Assembly (NCBI GenBank): GCA_029449235.1
Contig: JANATG010000007.1
Span: forward strand, 248,001 to 312,000
Reading direction: 5' to 3'
DNA: 64,000 nt
From: Linnemannia schmuckeri
Taxonomy: Eukaryota; Mortierellomycota; Mortierellomycetes; Mortierellales; Mortierellaceae
How positions within the stretch are numbered: position 1 is the first letter of the stretch; each line of letters opens with the position of its first letter. A program made the position numbers and the translations under genes. The notes beneath the pieces were generated by a model. That model was given only the letters and a program-made list of their open reading frames with translations, was not told where the DNA came from and searched no databases. Shown piece after piece: positions 35,418 to 47,245 of this stretch.

Positions 35418-36396
35418 TCACTTTTTCTCGCCGCTGAGGAGCTTCTGGGCATAAATGCTGACTTCGCCGTCGGGCTCGATGTAATCGACGTGGGGGTGCG
35501 AGTTCAACGACGAGACAGAGACATCTGGCATCTCAGCCGAGAATCCCAACAGCGCTGCGTCATACCTGTGTGTAATCTTTCCTCCTATTTTTCGTTGATT
35601 TCGAAGGGTTGATGTGGAGTCAAATGAATTGAGGGGAGGTGTTAGTCGTTTGTTCGGAATAAAGAATGGTATCCCAAGCACACATCCCCTTGTCTTCCTA
35701 TCCTATAGTGTCATATATTCCCACGCACGTCTATTATGTCCTTTCACGCAAACATATATTAAAAAAATACGAACCATTGGATTCAACATCCTTGACGGCA
35801 GTATCAATCATCGTCGAAGGGGTATCCTGCTTGAAGACAACAATGACCTTATTGTGACCCTCCGATGACGCCGCCGCTGCTCCAGTGCCCGCAGCTTTGG
35901 GGATAGTCGAAGGTGCTTCTGAGGCGGCTGTGGCGAGAGAGTGAGCGGTGTTGGCGCCAATGAAGGGGGTGGCGACGGGGAGGACGGATGCCTGGAGAGC
36001 ATTTGCGGTTGCGTTGGATCCGCCGACGGCGGGTTTGGGAGCGGAGCTGTCGTCGTGGTGGTGGTCGTGCGGGTGACCATGGTGCGAGTGTTTGTTGTCT
36101 AAAAGTTTGTTTTCCATGTTTTTTGGATTTATGGTGAAGGCAAATACCAGCAAGTGTTAATGTCAGAGTCGATAGGATTCTCCATGCTTGAGAGCTTCAT
36201 CCATGACGAGTCCAGTAGGAAATAAAAGGGTGCAGGTTGCGGTAAAAGTCGAGTCTGAGGTCTGTATTGAGGACGAGAAGAAAGGAGAAAAAAGAGGGTA
36301 TTTACATCCCGCTACTGTTGCTATCGTTGTTGAGATAGGTCGTTTGAGTCCTGCAGTCGAGTGTGCGAATGCCACTGGAATCCACTTACGCGACAT
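35418..36396 (-). CDS. Peptidase inhibitor I9 domain protein (Pbi2-like) with His-rich N-terminus
   Basis: The C-terminal ~75 residues form an inhibitor I9 domain (starting HNKVIVVFKQDTP, then SNGGKITHRYDAALLGFSA and VDYIEPDGEVSIY). This domain acts as the propeptide of subtilases, or alone, as in yeast Pbi2, as a vacuolar protease B inhibitor. Exons: probable 36396-36390, then 36098-35775 and 35584-35418, giving 165 residues. About 85 residues before the domain are His-rich (HSHHGHPHDHHHD) then Ala/Ser-rich, an unusual extension. The last intron uses a GTTCGT donor, set by the conserved NGGKITHRY junction. The start is uncertain. ATG at 36396 has the typical leader, and GTAAGT follows after 7 nt. 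A later donor at 36305 would add a basic presequence-like N-terminus, and an internal ATG lies at 36117. Confidence 0.8.
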
Positions 36397-36559
36397 TGTT
36401 TTGTTGAGTTTTGGTTGCTGTTGTGCGTTGGTTTTTGGGTGTTGGCTAATGAAGGGAAATGAATGAAGAATGAAAGACAAAAGAAAAAAAAAGATTGAGA
36501 AAAGAAGAAGAGAGAGTGTAAATGTGTGGTCCTTGCGCGTCACCTGGAACTTGACTGCA

Positions 36560-36587
36560 TTTTTTTTTTTTTTTTTTTTTTTTTTTT
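36560..36587. repeat. T28 homopolymer
   Basis: Twenty-eight consecutive T residues about 165 bp upstream of the I9 inhibitor start. Confidence 0.95.
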
Positions 36588-38432
36588 CGCGAGATATGAT
36601 GCACGTCACATTTGCGATAGGGGAGTGTGTCAGACATCAGTTGCATGAAAACCGCGTCTGTCTCGCAGAAGAAAATGAAGGTAGGATGATGATTTGTCTG
36701 GAGGTCCGGAGTCTCGTATGTGGTCATCATCGTTAATGATGGACCCCATATAAGGCGAACTTAGCGAGTACCAGCTACTACTTTAAGAAGAAAAGAAAAA
36801 TGGACCAATTGGCTAGCTTTTGTTGATGTGTGCCAAGCTATAGGTCCGCACCACATAAAGACACGCTGTGCCGCTTTGGCAGTCTGACCCATATCCCTCT
36901 TGTCACCTTCATTCAACGCCCTCTATATCTATACGCGCTTTAATACTTCCCTAGCAAAAAATAAAATGTCAACTTAATGTCCGCTGTGTGGTTCCATTCC
37001 TTCACTTCCTTTTTGCCATCCATGGCTAAGTATGATGGCCCCCGGCCTTCACAAAAAGAGAAACAATGCACGTGCGATGATTTGAAATCATATATTCCAT
37101 CCCTTGTAGACAGTACCCTGGATGTGATAAAAAAGTAGAGAAATGTTCGTACCGCCGTTCAACAAATAAACAACAGCCGTATGATAAATATATCAGGAGA
37201 GGTGGCACCTTTTTTTTTATAGACACTAATAGTCATTTGCTGTGTGCATAAATTGACATTGGGTTTTTCATAAGAGTGACCGTTAATAGCTGGGAACCAG
37301 GCGATGGAAGTTTTCCCGAGGGTGGGATATGAGAATGCATTGCATTGAGAGGCGCGGGTTAGATCCCACGGAAAAGGAAACCTATTTCTTTGCATCCACC
37401 GTTTTTTTTCTCTTCAATTCTTGAATGCATGGCATGGTTCGATATCCGTTCATGGCCTGTCTGTCTGAGTGATTATGCTCACTTTGTGTACAGTACATAT
37501 ACATATCGTTTTATATGCTCACCCGCTCGTTAGTTCATCGCCCCTTTTCCTCATCCGTCGCCCGTCCATTGAGAGAAAGAGGTGCGGTCGGATGAGAGCA
37601 TTTCGCTTGGAAGAATACTTTTCTCGTTGTTCTTTGTTCTTGCCGAGTCCCGCCTCTTTGTGCACTGTAGCCGACTGTAATCATTCGCATTGGGGGGATA
37701 GGTTGTGTTTTTTTGCTTTGCAATCGAAAATGAGGGATGGGCTCCTTTTTTGTTTTTTCTTTCCTGTTGCACTTTTCAATACGCGACATGTCGAGGGCAG
37801 TGGTTTCTTTCTTGTTGTTTTGCGATAGTTTGTGCGTTGTTGTTATTTTTGCAGCGGGCAAGAGAGAAAGAAAAAAAAACGAGGCGAGATGTAATGTGTT
37901 TGTTTGTGCGTTGGCTCGACAAGGAGTGGAGGGGGGATGTCCAAATGTCCAAGAATGGCCTGTGTGTGGTGTGTGATATGTGATATGTGATAGATACATG
38001 ATAGTGTGCGATGTGAAATATAGAAATATGATGTTCCGTTGGATGGATGTGCGTTCATTCCCATTGGCCCCTCCTGTCTCCGTTCCAGCACAGATGGTAC
38101 CTGATTTTTATTTTTATTTTTTTTACCCCTCTTCTCCGTTCTCTCTTCCCTTCCTCTCTCTTCTCTTCTCTTCTCTTCTCTTCTCTTCTCTTTTTCCCCC
38201 TTGGCCCATCCGCTGTCCCACTCCCTCCCTCCCCGCCCCTCCCTCAGTTGTTCACTCCATCCACCCAGTGGCTCTCTCCTTTTCTTTTTCTTTGTTCATC
38301 CTCCTCTCCATCACATCGCACCTCGATTTGACACCCGCTCTCCCATCATCCTCATCCGCTCTTTATCATTCCCCTTAACTACTTCATGCTTTAACGACAA
38401 TCCCGCTTCGTTCTTTGTTTCATCCAATCATC

Positions 38433-38460
38433 CAACAACAACAACAACAACAACAACAAC
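38433..38460. repeat. (CAA)9 microsatellite
   Basis: Nine CAA trinucleotides in the presumed leader of the 7-TM gene, about 475 bp before its start codon. Confidence 0.85.
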
Positions 38461-38932
38461 GACATTCATTCTTGTTTTATTTTGACATTGCTTATTTTAT
38501 AGCTGCGACGCTCCTCTCCAATTATACACAACATATACCCCCTATTTCCTTATTAAACTCTTCCCTGTACACACTACACCTCCGTCACTTTAACATACTA
38601 CCCTCTTTTCCACTCCTCCAAATCAACACCTCCTTTCAGTCGCCAACACGCCACTCAATACGTCGCGCCAGAACACACTCCTTTTTTTCCCTTCTTGCTT
38701 TCTCTTCGACACCCAGCCAATCCATCCCCACTGTCGATAAACTTTCATCCTTCAGCCTATCAAATCAACAAAACAGACATTCATGTGCAGGATACTGTGC
38801 GATTGTCCTCAGTCGCTCTAGTCTCTCTGCCCTCTTCATCTTCGTTCGCCTGTTTATAACACCAAAAGAAAGAAAATCGGCCCCCCTCCCCTTTTTTTTT
38901 CTTGCTCTAGTCGACCGTTCCTCTGACCAGCA

Positions 38933-41900
38933 ATGGCTCGATTAAGTACGTGTTCTACAAAAAAAAAAAAAAAAAAAAAAGAATTTAAAACTACCGACGA
39001 TCATGGTTTCTCTCTTCACTTTCACGATCCCACAGACACAGGGACAGAAAGGCTAACAGCTGTTTGAGCACATTCGCCAACTCGCTTTTTTTTTGTTCAC
39101 CAATTATAGTTTTGGAGCAGGATCCTCCTTCACAGTCCATCCATGCAGGCGTCGTCGGTTTGATCATGCTGGTACGCGCCTCCTTTTATTCATTGTTTCT
39201 TGGTAGACACCTGTCTGTTGACGCCATTTTGGTTGCTTGGCTCCTTTTTATATACCTCATTGAGAACCTTGGCTGTTCATTATTATGGTATTCCCGGATC
39301 CTCGAGCGGCTATAGCCGCAGTACTGTACAAATATTGTTGACGGTTACTATTTATCGATTTTCATTCCCCTTCCTTTCCCTTCACTTCCGTACCACAATA
39401 CACAATACAGCCCAAAAGTACATCAACTCAACGAACATCCTCCTCCTCCCCCCCCCCGTAAATAATCGTGAGCAGAGGACTAACCATAACCCGTTTTCTC
39501 TTCTTTTTTCTTTGTTCGTTTTCTATCTCTCCGTTTCAAAATCACCCTTATTCATTTTCTTTTTTGCCACTATCGTGAACTTTTTCCTTTGCCCATTTCC
39601 TCACCTTACATCTCGTAATGCTTTTCTTTGTTTGCATAACTGATTGGATAATTTCGCCTCCTTCTAACCCCTTTCATCTACACTTCTCTTGACAATGCAT
39701 ATTTACCTCTCTTTTTCATTGTCTTGTCGTCAATTGCCTCTTGCTTGCATGGCAAATTGCCGCCCCCTTTTTTGGTCGTCGATTCTTCTTTCTATTCTCC
39801 GCGGCAACCGCATCATAATATGACGCTCTAGATCTTCATATTGCTGCGCGTGACGACGACAAGAGGTTTTGCGGCGTTGAAGCCTGGATTCAACACGAGG
39901 GCAATTGTTACGTGGCTGTCGTGTTCTTCCTTAGCACTCATGGTCCTCTACAACGCCATCCTTGCCCGGACACTCTACACCGAGTCCATAGCGGCCTACT
40001 ATACGGGTCCCACGATGGACACTCGGAACACAATTTCTTTTACCTTCCCACGGAACTTCACCTTTACCGACATGTCTGACAATTCGAACTGGACTGTCGA
40101 TAACAAAACTACCCCTGAGGGTCAACAGTTCTATCATATCCTGGCCATGAAGCCCAGTGCCCTTTACAGCGACGAAAATCTATACTACCAGGTGTGTCTG
40201 AGGATTATGCTCAAGGCTGCACAGGGTGGACTGTTGGCGAGTTTGTTGTTATTGAACACTTATTGGTGTAAACATGTCGAGGCGCTGGTGGACGAGGGCC
40301 ATTTTATGTCCAATGCTGAGAAGTACTTTTATTGGGGCCTTGCTGTCTTTGCCCTGATTGTCCCCGTCACGACACTGTCCATCCTGGCCCTGGGGTTCGG
40401 CGACGTGAGCAGGGGAGGCAACATCTCGGACTTGCTTCTTCTCATTGGTGGGACTGCCGTCTTGGTCTGCTATGTTATTACGTGCCGTCGACTCCGAGCC
40501 TTGGAACGAGATTCGAGGAATGTCGCCGGTGAAGATACATCGGTGACCCTCCAGCTCAGCTATTATATCTACTGTATCTACTGGCTGATTGGTAGTATGG
40601 TGTTCATCTTTACCATTGGGATGATGTACCGCTTTGATGAAGATATCCTCAAGCCCCAGTGCAACCCCGTCAAGGCCCAGATTGTTAGTGACCTAGAGGG
40701 CGCTACCTGGAGCACCGTTCTGGTTATGGTCTATCCAGCGGCCATGTTCCTGCTCTACCCTTCTGTCGATGTTCTGACCAAGCCTGCGAACGACCCTGCA
40801 CCGCATTTCCAGAAACGTGTCCGAAGAGTTGTCAAGGACCCCAAGCAGTTCCGGGAGAGTCTTTATATTGATGGCGGCGGTGATTCGGGGAGTGGGAGTG
40901 GGGTCAATGGTATCTCGCCGCACTCAAGTCTTCATGGATTGACTACTAACTCTGGATTTGCCCTGCGCCCTATCGCCGATAATGGACAAGGAAAGAGCGA
41001 CCAGATACAGCAACAGCAGCAAAGTCAGCAGCGATACAGCTATATTGAGCCCAAGCGGAGAGATCGAATGGATTCGTTGACGGCGGTGGCCAGCGAGATG
41101 CACATGATTGAGCAAGCCAACAACAGGCATTCACCTACCAGCAGCAAGGATAGGAACCCAACTTCACCTTCCAGGTCTCAGGAACCCAGCCCAGATGGTT
41201 CCAAGCAAGGATCATGGAACAGTGGTGCTCACGTTGCTGCTGCTGATCAGGATGTCGAGAAGGACACCGCGTATAAACCAAAGAACGACAATAACAATCA
41301 CAACAACAACAACAACAACAGCAACTTGACTGTCGGTCTGTCGAGACGGGATTCTGGCAGTCCTAGCAACTACTACGAGGACAGCAAGGATGTCGAGACA
41401 ATGAAGAAGTGGCTTGCTCAGAATGGAGACTTGGATCGGGACAATATCATTACAGGGCTGGAACAGACTATACTTCCAGACCAACATCAGTCTTGGAACT
41501 CTACTGCCCTCGCGACGACAACACCTCCCAAGGTCACTACCACCGCTGCGTCTCCCGAATTTTCCTCAGCCACCCCTCATCGACCCAGTGGAGAACACTT
41601 CGCCATGACTTCGACATCTACGTCGAATAACAACAACAATGTGTCTTCAACAAAGACGGCGACAACTGCAGGAACTCCTGGCAAACCTGCCGCTGTACCC
41701 TTAACGGGCATTCTCAAGACCCGGAATAGCACCAGTAGTACTCGATCCAGTTTTGGACAGAACCCATTTGAGCAACAAAATGCAGCAGCAATAGGCAACA
41801 TGGGCGCGGGGGTCACACCCGTTTACGGACTCCGTACAAGTTCTGTTCAACCACAGAATCAACCTGGAGCAGGATCGAGGAAGAGTACAGAGAATCTGCC

Positions 41901-43590
41901 CGTCAAGCGGCGAATCTCCAACTCTGGCGGCCCCAAGTCGAACACGACAGTGACAGGACCTTCATCGACCTTGATGTCCGACTCATCGCCTTCTCCTTCA
42001 CCATCTTCCCAGCAACGGAGATCCAACGTCACGACGCGTATGGATGCAGGCGCCCTTGCCATTGCTGCTCATCAACACCAACAGCAACAACAACAGCATC
42101 AGCAGACCCAGAAGGGACGGAGTTCGAGGGATGGGATTGACGTGGATTATTTTGGACTGAGAAAGACATCCTTCGACGTCCACTCGACGCCAACTTCACC
42201 ACCACCGCTGCCGTATGAGCCGCAGGGTCAGAATGTACCGCCGCTGGAGATGATCATGTCGCCGACGATGACGGGGTTCCTGTTGGCAGATCCGTACCCC
42301 TCCGCGGGGACACGGTACCTTGACGATGAGGAGCAACAGGATTTCTCACTGTCGGATTCTCAGGATAACTTCAACCCCGAGGAATCACACCTACGGAGAT
42401 CATCATCAGGGTCCACCGGTGGTAATAGCGGCAGTAGTACCCCCAGTTCTAAACGGTACAAGGCGCCACCACCTCCGATCCCCACAGATGTTGCCAATAC
42501 ATATCGCAGGACTGAAGTTGGTAGTGCAGGATACGCTGATGCGTCACAGATGCCAGTGACACCGACCACACCTGCGACACCCCCGGGGGTCCGGCCAAGG
42601 CGATCGGTCGACAATGTGGTGGATAGACAGTTCTTGGAAATGGCAAAGTTGATGTATGAGGACCATGTGGTACCGGATCATATCCTGAAGAGCGCCATCA
42701 GCAACAACTCGGTCTCCTCGCCTGCTGCTGCCACACCCCTGCCTGTCGTCACTAGTGCTGGTAATAGTAGCACCAGCAACGCTAAGGTAGCAACAGAAGC
42801 GCTACCTACAACGCCATCAACAGCAACAGCTATATCACCCCCACCACCATCATTACCATCGCCGCTACTGCATGTACCTGCTTCCACGCCTACGTTCTAT
42901 AGCCCATTCCTGATGAGCACTACCACCAGGACACCTCCACCACCAACCTCTCCTCTTCCCCCACGGCCCCGTCACGAGGAGCCCACATCACTCTTTTCTC
43001 CATCTCCGCCGCAGCAGACGACGATGACCACAGCGCCTTCATCTCAAGTCGCCTCCTCTGTTGTCCCTGCTCGACATGAACCTCAAACACTGTACCTCCC
43101 AGAACTCCCTCAACGGATACCCATCACGCCCTCCCCCTCTCTCCAACAGCAGCAGCAACAGCAGCGCGTGATGACCATGACCCCGCCCGCGAAATCACCC
43201 TACCGCGTCCGCGAGTCCTTCGAGACCCGGATGGCCGCCCACTCCAACTACAACAACCCTGCCCCCTCAACAACCGCAACCGCAACCACAACAGGAACCA
43301 GTACAGCAACATCCTCGGTAAGCGGAGGACGCGACGGCGTCGTCGGACGAGAAGGTACAGGAGGGATCCAAGGCCCCTCAGCCCCTTCCTCACCAACATC
43401 TGCACCTTCAATCGCATCCACAACCTCACCCACAATCCTGTCAGCGACGACGTTACCAAGGCCGTTGACGCCGGCCTGGTACGAGACAAAGACGAGTTTT
43501 GCGTCGACGAATGATGTGTTGAACCATTATAATGCTGTGACGAAGGGCGGGAGCTATCATCAAAAGCAACAGCAACAGCAACAACAGCAA

Positions 43591-43622
<32 letters not shown>

Positions 43623-44733
43623 AATGATGGTGGAGGATAGGCAGAGGTTACAGCAGCAGCAGCAGCAGCAGCAGAGTCAGCTCCAGAACATCATTCTTCA
43701 ACAACAGCAGCAACAGCAACGGCAGCCCTATTATTTGCAGCCTTCGGTGGGGCCGTTGGATGAGGTTCCATCGCCTTTGACGGATCATCATGGATACTAC
43801 CAGCAGCAGCAGTCGCCCGCTCAGAAGCAGCAGCAGCAACTGGGTGCGTTTTATCCCGACCCTCCAATTCCAGTTACCACGTCCTCTCGTCCTCAAAGCA
43901 AGCCTTCAGAATCAGGCCTCCCATCTTCCTCCTCTCCAGCAGGACAGCAACAACGGACGCCATCCTTGGAGCCCCGCCAAGGGTCGACAGATAGTTTTGG
44001 AGTCTTCCGTCGACGCTCCTCATCCGCGCACCAACAACAGCAACAGTCTAACCAGCAGCAATACTATCGTCGGTCCAAGGATGAACTCGACCTACCGATC
44101 GCAGCCGCCCATCAACTGCACCACCTTGGTGATCCCAGCCTCTACCCAATCCCCTCCCAACAACAGAGTCATTTACAGTTGGACAGGCATTCATTCATCA
44201 TGCCTTCAGAATCCATCTCAGTCTACAGTACTTGGACGGGAGATCTCTCAGACGTGACCAATACCTCGGGCGAGGTCTCTGTGGGGGCCTTCCTGGATCG
44301 GAAACAGGCTTCAACGATGCTATATAGCCGTCGCAAGTCTGGTGAAAAGCTCTCTGGTGGACATGGTGGATCACATCTGTCGACTTCGAGTGTTGGAACC
44401 ATTCACCAGGCCCTCCACGGCAGCGGTAGTGGTACTGGTAGTGGAGGAGGAGGAGGGAGTGGAAGTGGAGGTAGTGGAGGGGAAGAGATGAGGAAGAGCC
44501 AGTACTCGTTGGGATCGTTTGGGTCTCGGGCGAGTGCAGGAGCGTATTCGAATTACTCGATTCATTCCTCGGGCTCTGGAGGGCCTACAGTGTCGGGTCC
44601 GTTGTCAGAGGCCTTTGGGTCGGGCCCTGTGGTTGTTTCGGCTTCGTTGTCATCTGTTGGACAGCCGTCTGGTTGTGCTCCAGGAGCTGTGACTACGACG
44701 GCAAGCACGACTGAGAAGCACCAGCAGTTCTAA
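38933..44733 (+). CDS. Seven-helix GPCR-like protein with giant low-complexity tail, 1,658 aa
   Basis: Exons 38933-38945, 39110-39171 and 39832-44733. The first two short exons join in phase and complete a first membrane helix (HAGVVGLIMLIFILLRV). Seven helices at about 15-36, 48-70, 147-170, 190-214, 224-243, 269-291 and 316-337. Loops alternate as in a receptor: basic inner loops (RVTTTRG..., CRRLRALERD) and outer loops with N-glycosylation sites (N100, N111, N116, N222). The ~1,320-residue tail is presumably cytosolic, rich in Ser, Pro, Gln and Asn, with a Q19 run at about 1271-1289, other Q runs, poly-Asn and a Gly/Ser stretch. No known GPCR class was recognised, so it is an orphan candidate receptor. 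The first intron contains an A22 tract. The tail is one open exon, confirming it is translated. Confidence 0.75.
38959..38980. repeat. A22 tract in intron 1 of the 7-TM gene
   Basis: Twenty-two A residues beginning 13 nt after the intron 1 donor. Confidence 0.9.
43567..43623 (+). repeat. CAG/CAA tract encoding Q19
   Basis: Nineteen consecutive Gln codons, mixed CAG and CAA, inside the C-terminal tail of the 7-TM protein. Further Gln runs of 6-9 codons lie nearby, at about 43649-43725. Confidence 0.95.
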
Positions 44734-45281
44734 TTAATTCTAGCACTTCAATATGCAGATTCTCACTTTTCTTCGTGCCATGCGAGATTCTGTTATAGTC
44801 CTTTATTTTCTATACCTTCCCAATGTTCAATACCTATACCCTCACTTCTCTCCTCCCAACTTTCCTTCCTTCCTCCTCTCCACCCTATTTCCCCATCTTC
44901 ATCCTATTTCCTACTTATAACTCTACCTTTTAATAACAAATCTCCTCTCGCGTTCTTATTCAAGTGCTTGATTGCCGATTTTTTTATATGTGAGGTTTTT
45001 TTTTAGTCTTTCAGTGCGGAACGGCCTTCCGTTTTTCGATTGCATTGACGCTATGTCTTATTTTTTTCGCATACATCTTGAGAGATGTGGCGAGTAAAGG
45101 TCAATGCGTCTGGTTCTTATTTTGCTGTTTATCGAATTCCTTGTTTGCATTCTTTAGTCTCAAGGGAGAGATAGGGGGAGGGAGTGGAATGTTTATGATG
45201 GGTACCTTCTTCTCTCCACATCCATCTACGCTTCGATAGGTTTTTCTTTTTCTTTATGCAAATGGAGAAAAACAGAGAAGA

Positions 45282-45300
45282 GGGGGGGGGGGGGGGGGGG
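45282..45300. repeat. G19 homopolymer
   Basis: Nineteen consecutive G residues about 550 bp past the 7-TM stop, the only long G run in the window. It could form a G-quadruplex. Confidence 0.95.
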
Positions 45301-47200
45301 AAACCTCAAAGGCCCAGAGCGAGCGAGCGGCGCGTACTTCTACTTGTTTTCGTTTATTTTTGTGTCCACTTTGTTGATTGTTGTGGCGTCAAGCAGATGA
45401 CAAAAAAGAGAGTCCGCTATTTTTACCGTCTTTTTAGTTGTTGTGTGATCGTGTGGGCCAGGTGGTACAAAGACATTAGGACGAAGAACGAGCAGAAGCA
45501 ACAGCACAAATAACGATCAAGGAGAGTACAAGAAAAGAGAGCGAAGAGTGAGAGAAGGGAATGAAGGTAGAATGGGAGGGGAAGTGGAGAGGAGAAGAAA
45601 CAAGAAATAAGAAGAGTTATATTTTGGTCGAAGGGAGTAGGATTGTCCAGTAGAAGAATATTCGAGTGTAGGCGATGGTTGGCGAGAGAAATTTGACGGA
45701 AAAGAAAGTAAAAAAATAAAATAAAGGTGCCTGAATCAGAAACAGTGAAGGTGTCCACTTAACGCGAAAAAAATAAGGTTTGCGTTATTGTAATTTGGCA
45801 TGTGGACTGAATGAAGAAAAAAAGAGGAGATTTTATTGTGGACCTGGCGAGACAGGTCAATACTGCTCCTGTATACGATCGGAAGGCAGAGTAGGAAGAA
45901 AGTTAGGAGCAGTACTGTATATCAGCGACTAAAATGGAAACGAGGATGAGTTACAAATGTCTAGCAAGGAGAGAAGAAGTACAGAGAGTGAAAGAAAGAG
46001 ATGGTAAGGAAGAGGCAGAGAGAGAGCGAGAGAGAGGTGCTCTTGGTCGTACGAATAACGTACCTTTCTAGAGAGAAAAAGAAAACTCTTCTGTCCTTCG
46101 TGAAAACAAAGAAGAAAAAAAAGGCCCAGCCTTTTAGTTTTTCTTCTTGACTCTCTACGCTTTGTTCGCTTGTTTGGAGTTTTAAGAGAAACAGAGAAAG
46201 ATGACACGAGAACAACCCGTTTTGTTTGTTGTTCGTGGATGGTAGGTGGTCAAGTGCATCTATCCCTCGCTTTTCTGTCTCCGACTCTGAGACACACACA
46301 TATTCACAACTCGCAGGCGAGCAGGTGCATGCAAAACCATGGAGTGAAGGTTGGGATGCATAAGGGGTTCATAAACATATACAAAACGACAACAACCATG
46401 ACCGCAAACAATTATAATAACAATGCGTGCGTGAAGGAAGGGATGAAATTGATGAGTAATGCAATTTAGTCCTTTGTTTCCTCTCTCTGTCTCTCCCCTC
46501 TCCAACTCCCGTAGTCCCAAAGCGCAGACTTCCATGGTGGCAAAAACTATAACGTGGCCAGTTGTAAACAAAGAGTGGCTATTGGCTTTGTTTAATTGCG
46601 TACCTTGCACACAATGCGTCTACATGGGCCATGCCATCTCCTTTTTGAAGAGAGACTGCGGCTCAAACCCCTCCTCTGTTCACCCATTCCGTTGACCCCT
46701 ATTTCCTGTGCCCCTGCCCTGTGCCCCTGCTCTTTTTATTTTCTCAGAGTTTTCAATGGCAATTCTCCTAGCCTCTACCCTTCAGTCGAATTTTCGACTT
46801 TCGGAATAGACTGTTGTAACAAAAGAGAAGACGTAGAACAAAAAACGAGACTAAAAAAATGAGACGGTGGCGGTGATCAAAAGGCGGGAATGAAAGATGG
46901 GAGACCCGAACAAGAGAGGACGAGAGAGATCAAAAAAAAACTTAGCAGGAAAGGGTTGAGGTGTAAGTTTTTTATGGCTACAGCCCTCCTTTCCCTCTCC
47001 CTTCCCATCCAGAAGGAAGGTCCGTTCTGTTTGCTGTGGTAAAGCAGCCTCTTTTTTTTCAGTGATTTCATATTTGTGAGAGCGTTGGAAGTAGGGTTCG
47101 TGCCAAGATACCCGCCCTGCTCTACTCTGTCTTTAACTTATTGCTCCCCCCTCTTTCCGCGCCTTGCCGTTTCTCCCGTTTCTGTTGTTTATTTCACACC

Positions 47201-47245
47201 CCTGTTCCTGTTCCTGTTCCTGTTCCTGTTCCTGTTCCTGTTCCT
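47201..47245. repeat. (CCTGTT)7 hexanucleotide repeat
   Basis: Seven perfect CCTGTT units plus a trailing CCT in gene-free DNA. Confidence 0.95.

Larger units (their letters stand above)
36397..38932. other. 2.5 kb divergent promoter region
   Basis: Lies between the I9 inhibitor (leftward) and the 7-TM gene (rightward). It contains a T28 homopolymer (36560-36587), a CTCTT tandem (about 38159-38191), a CAA run (38433-38460) and an extended pyrimidine-rich stretch before 38933 that fits a long 5' leader. No gene found. Confidence 0.55.
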
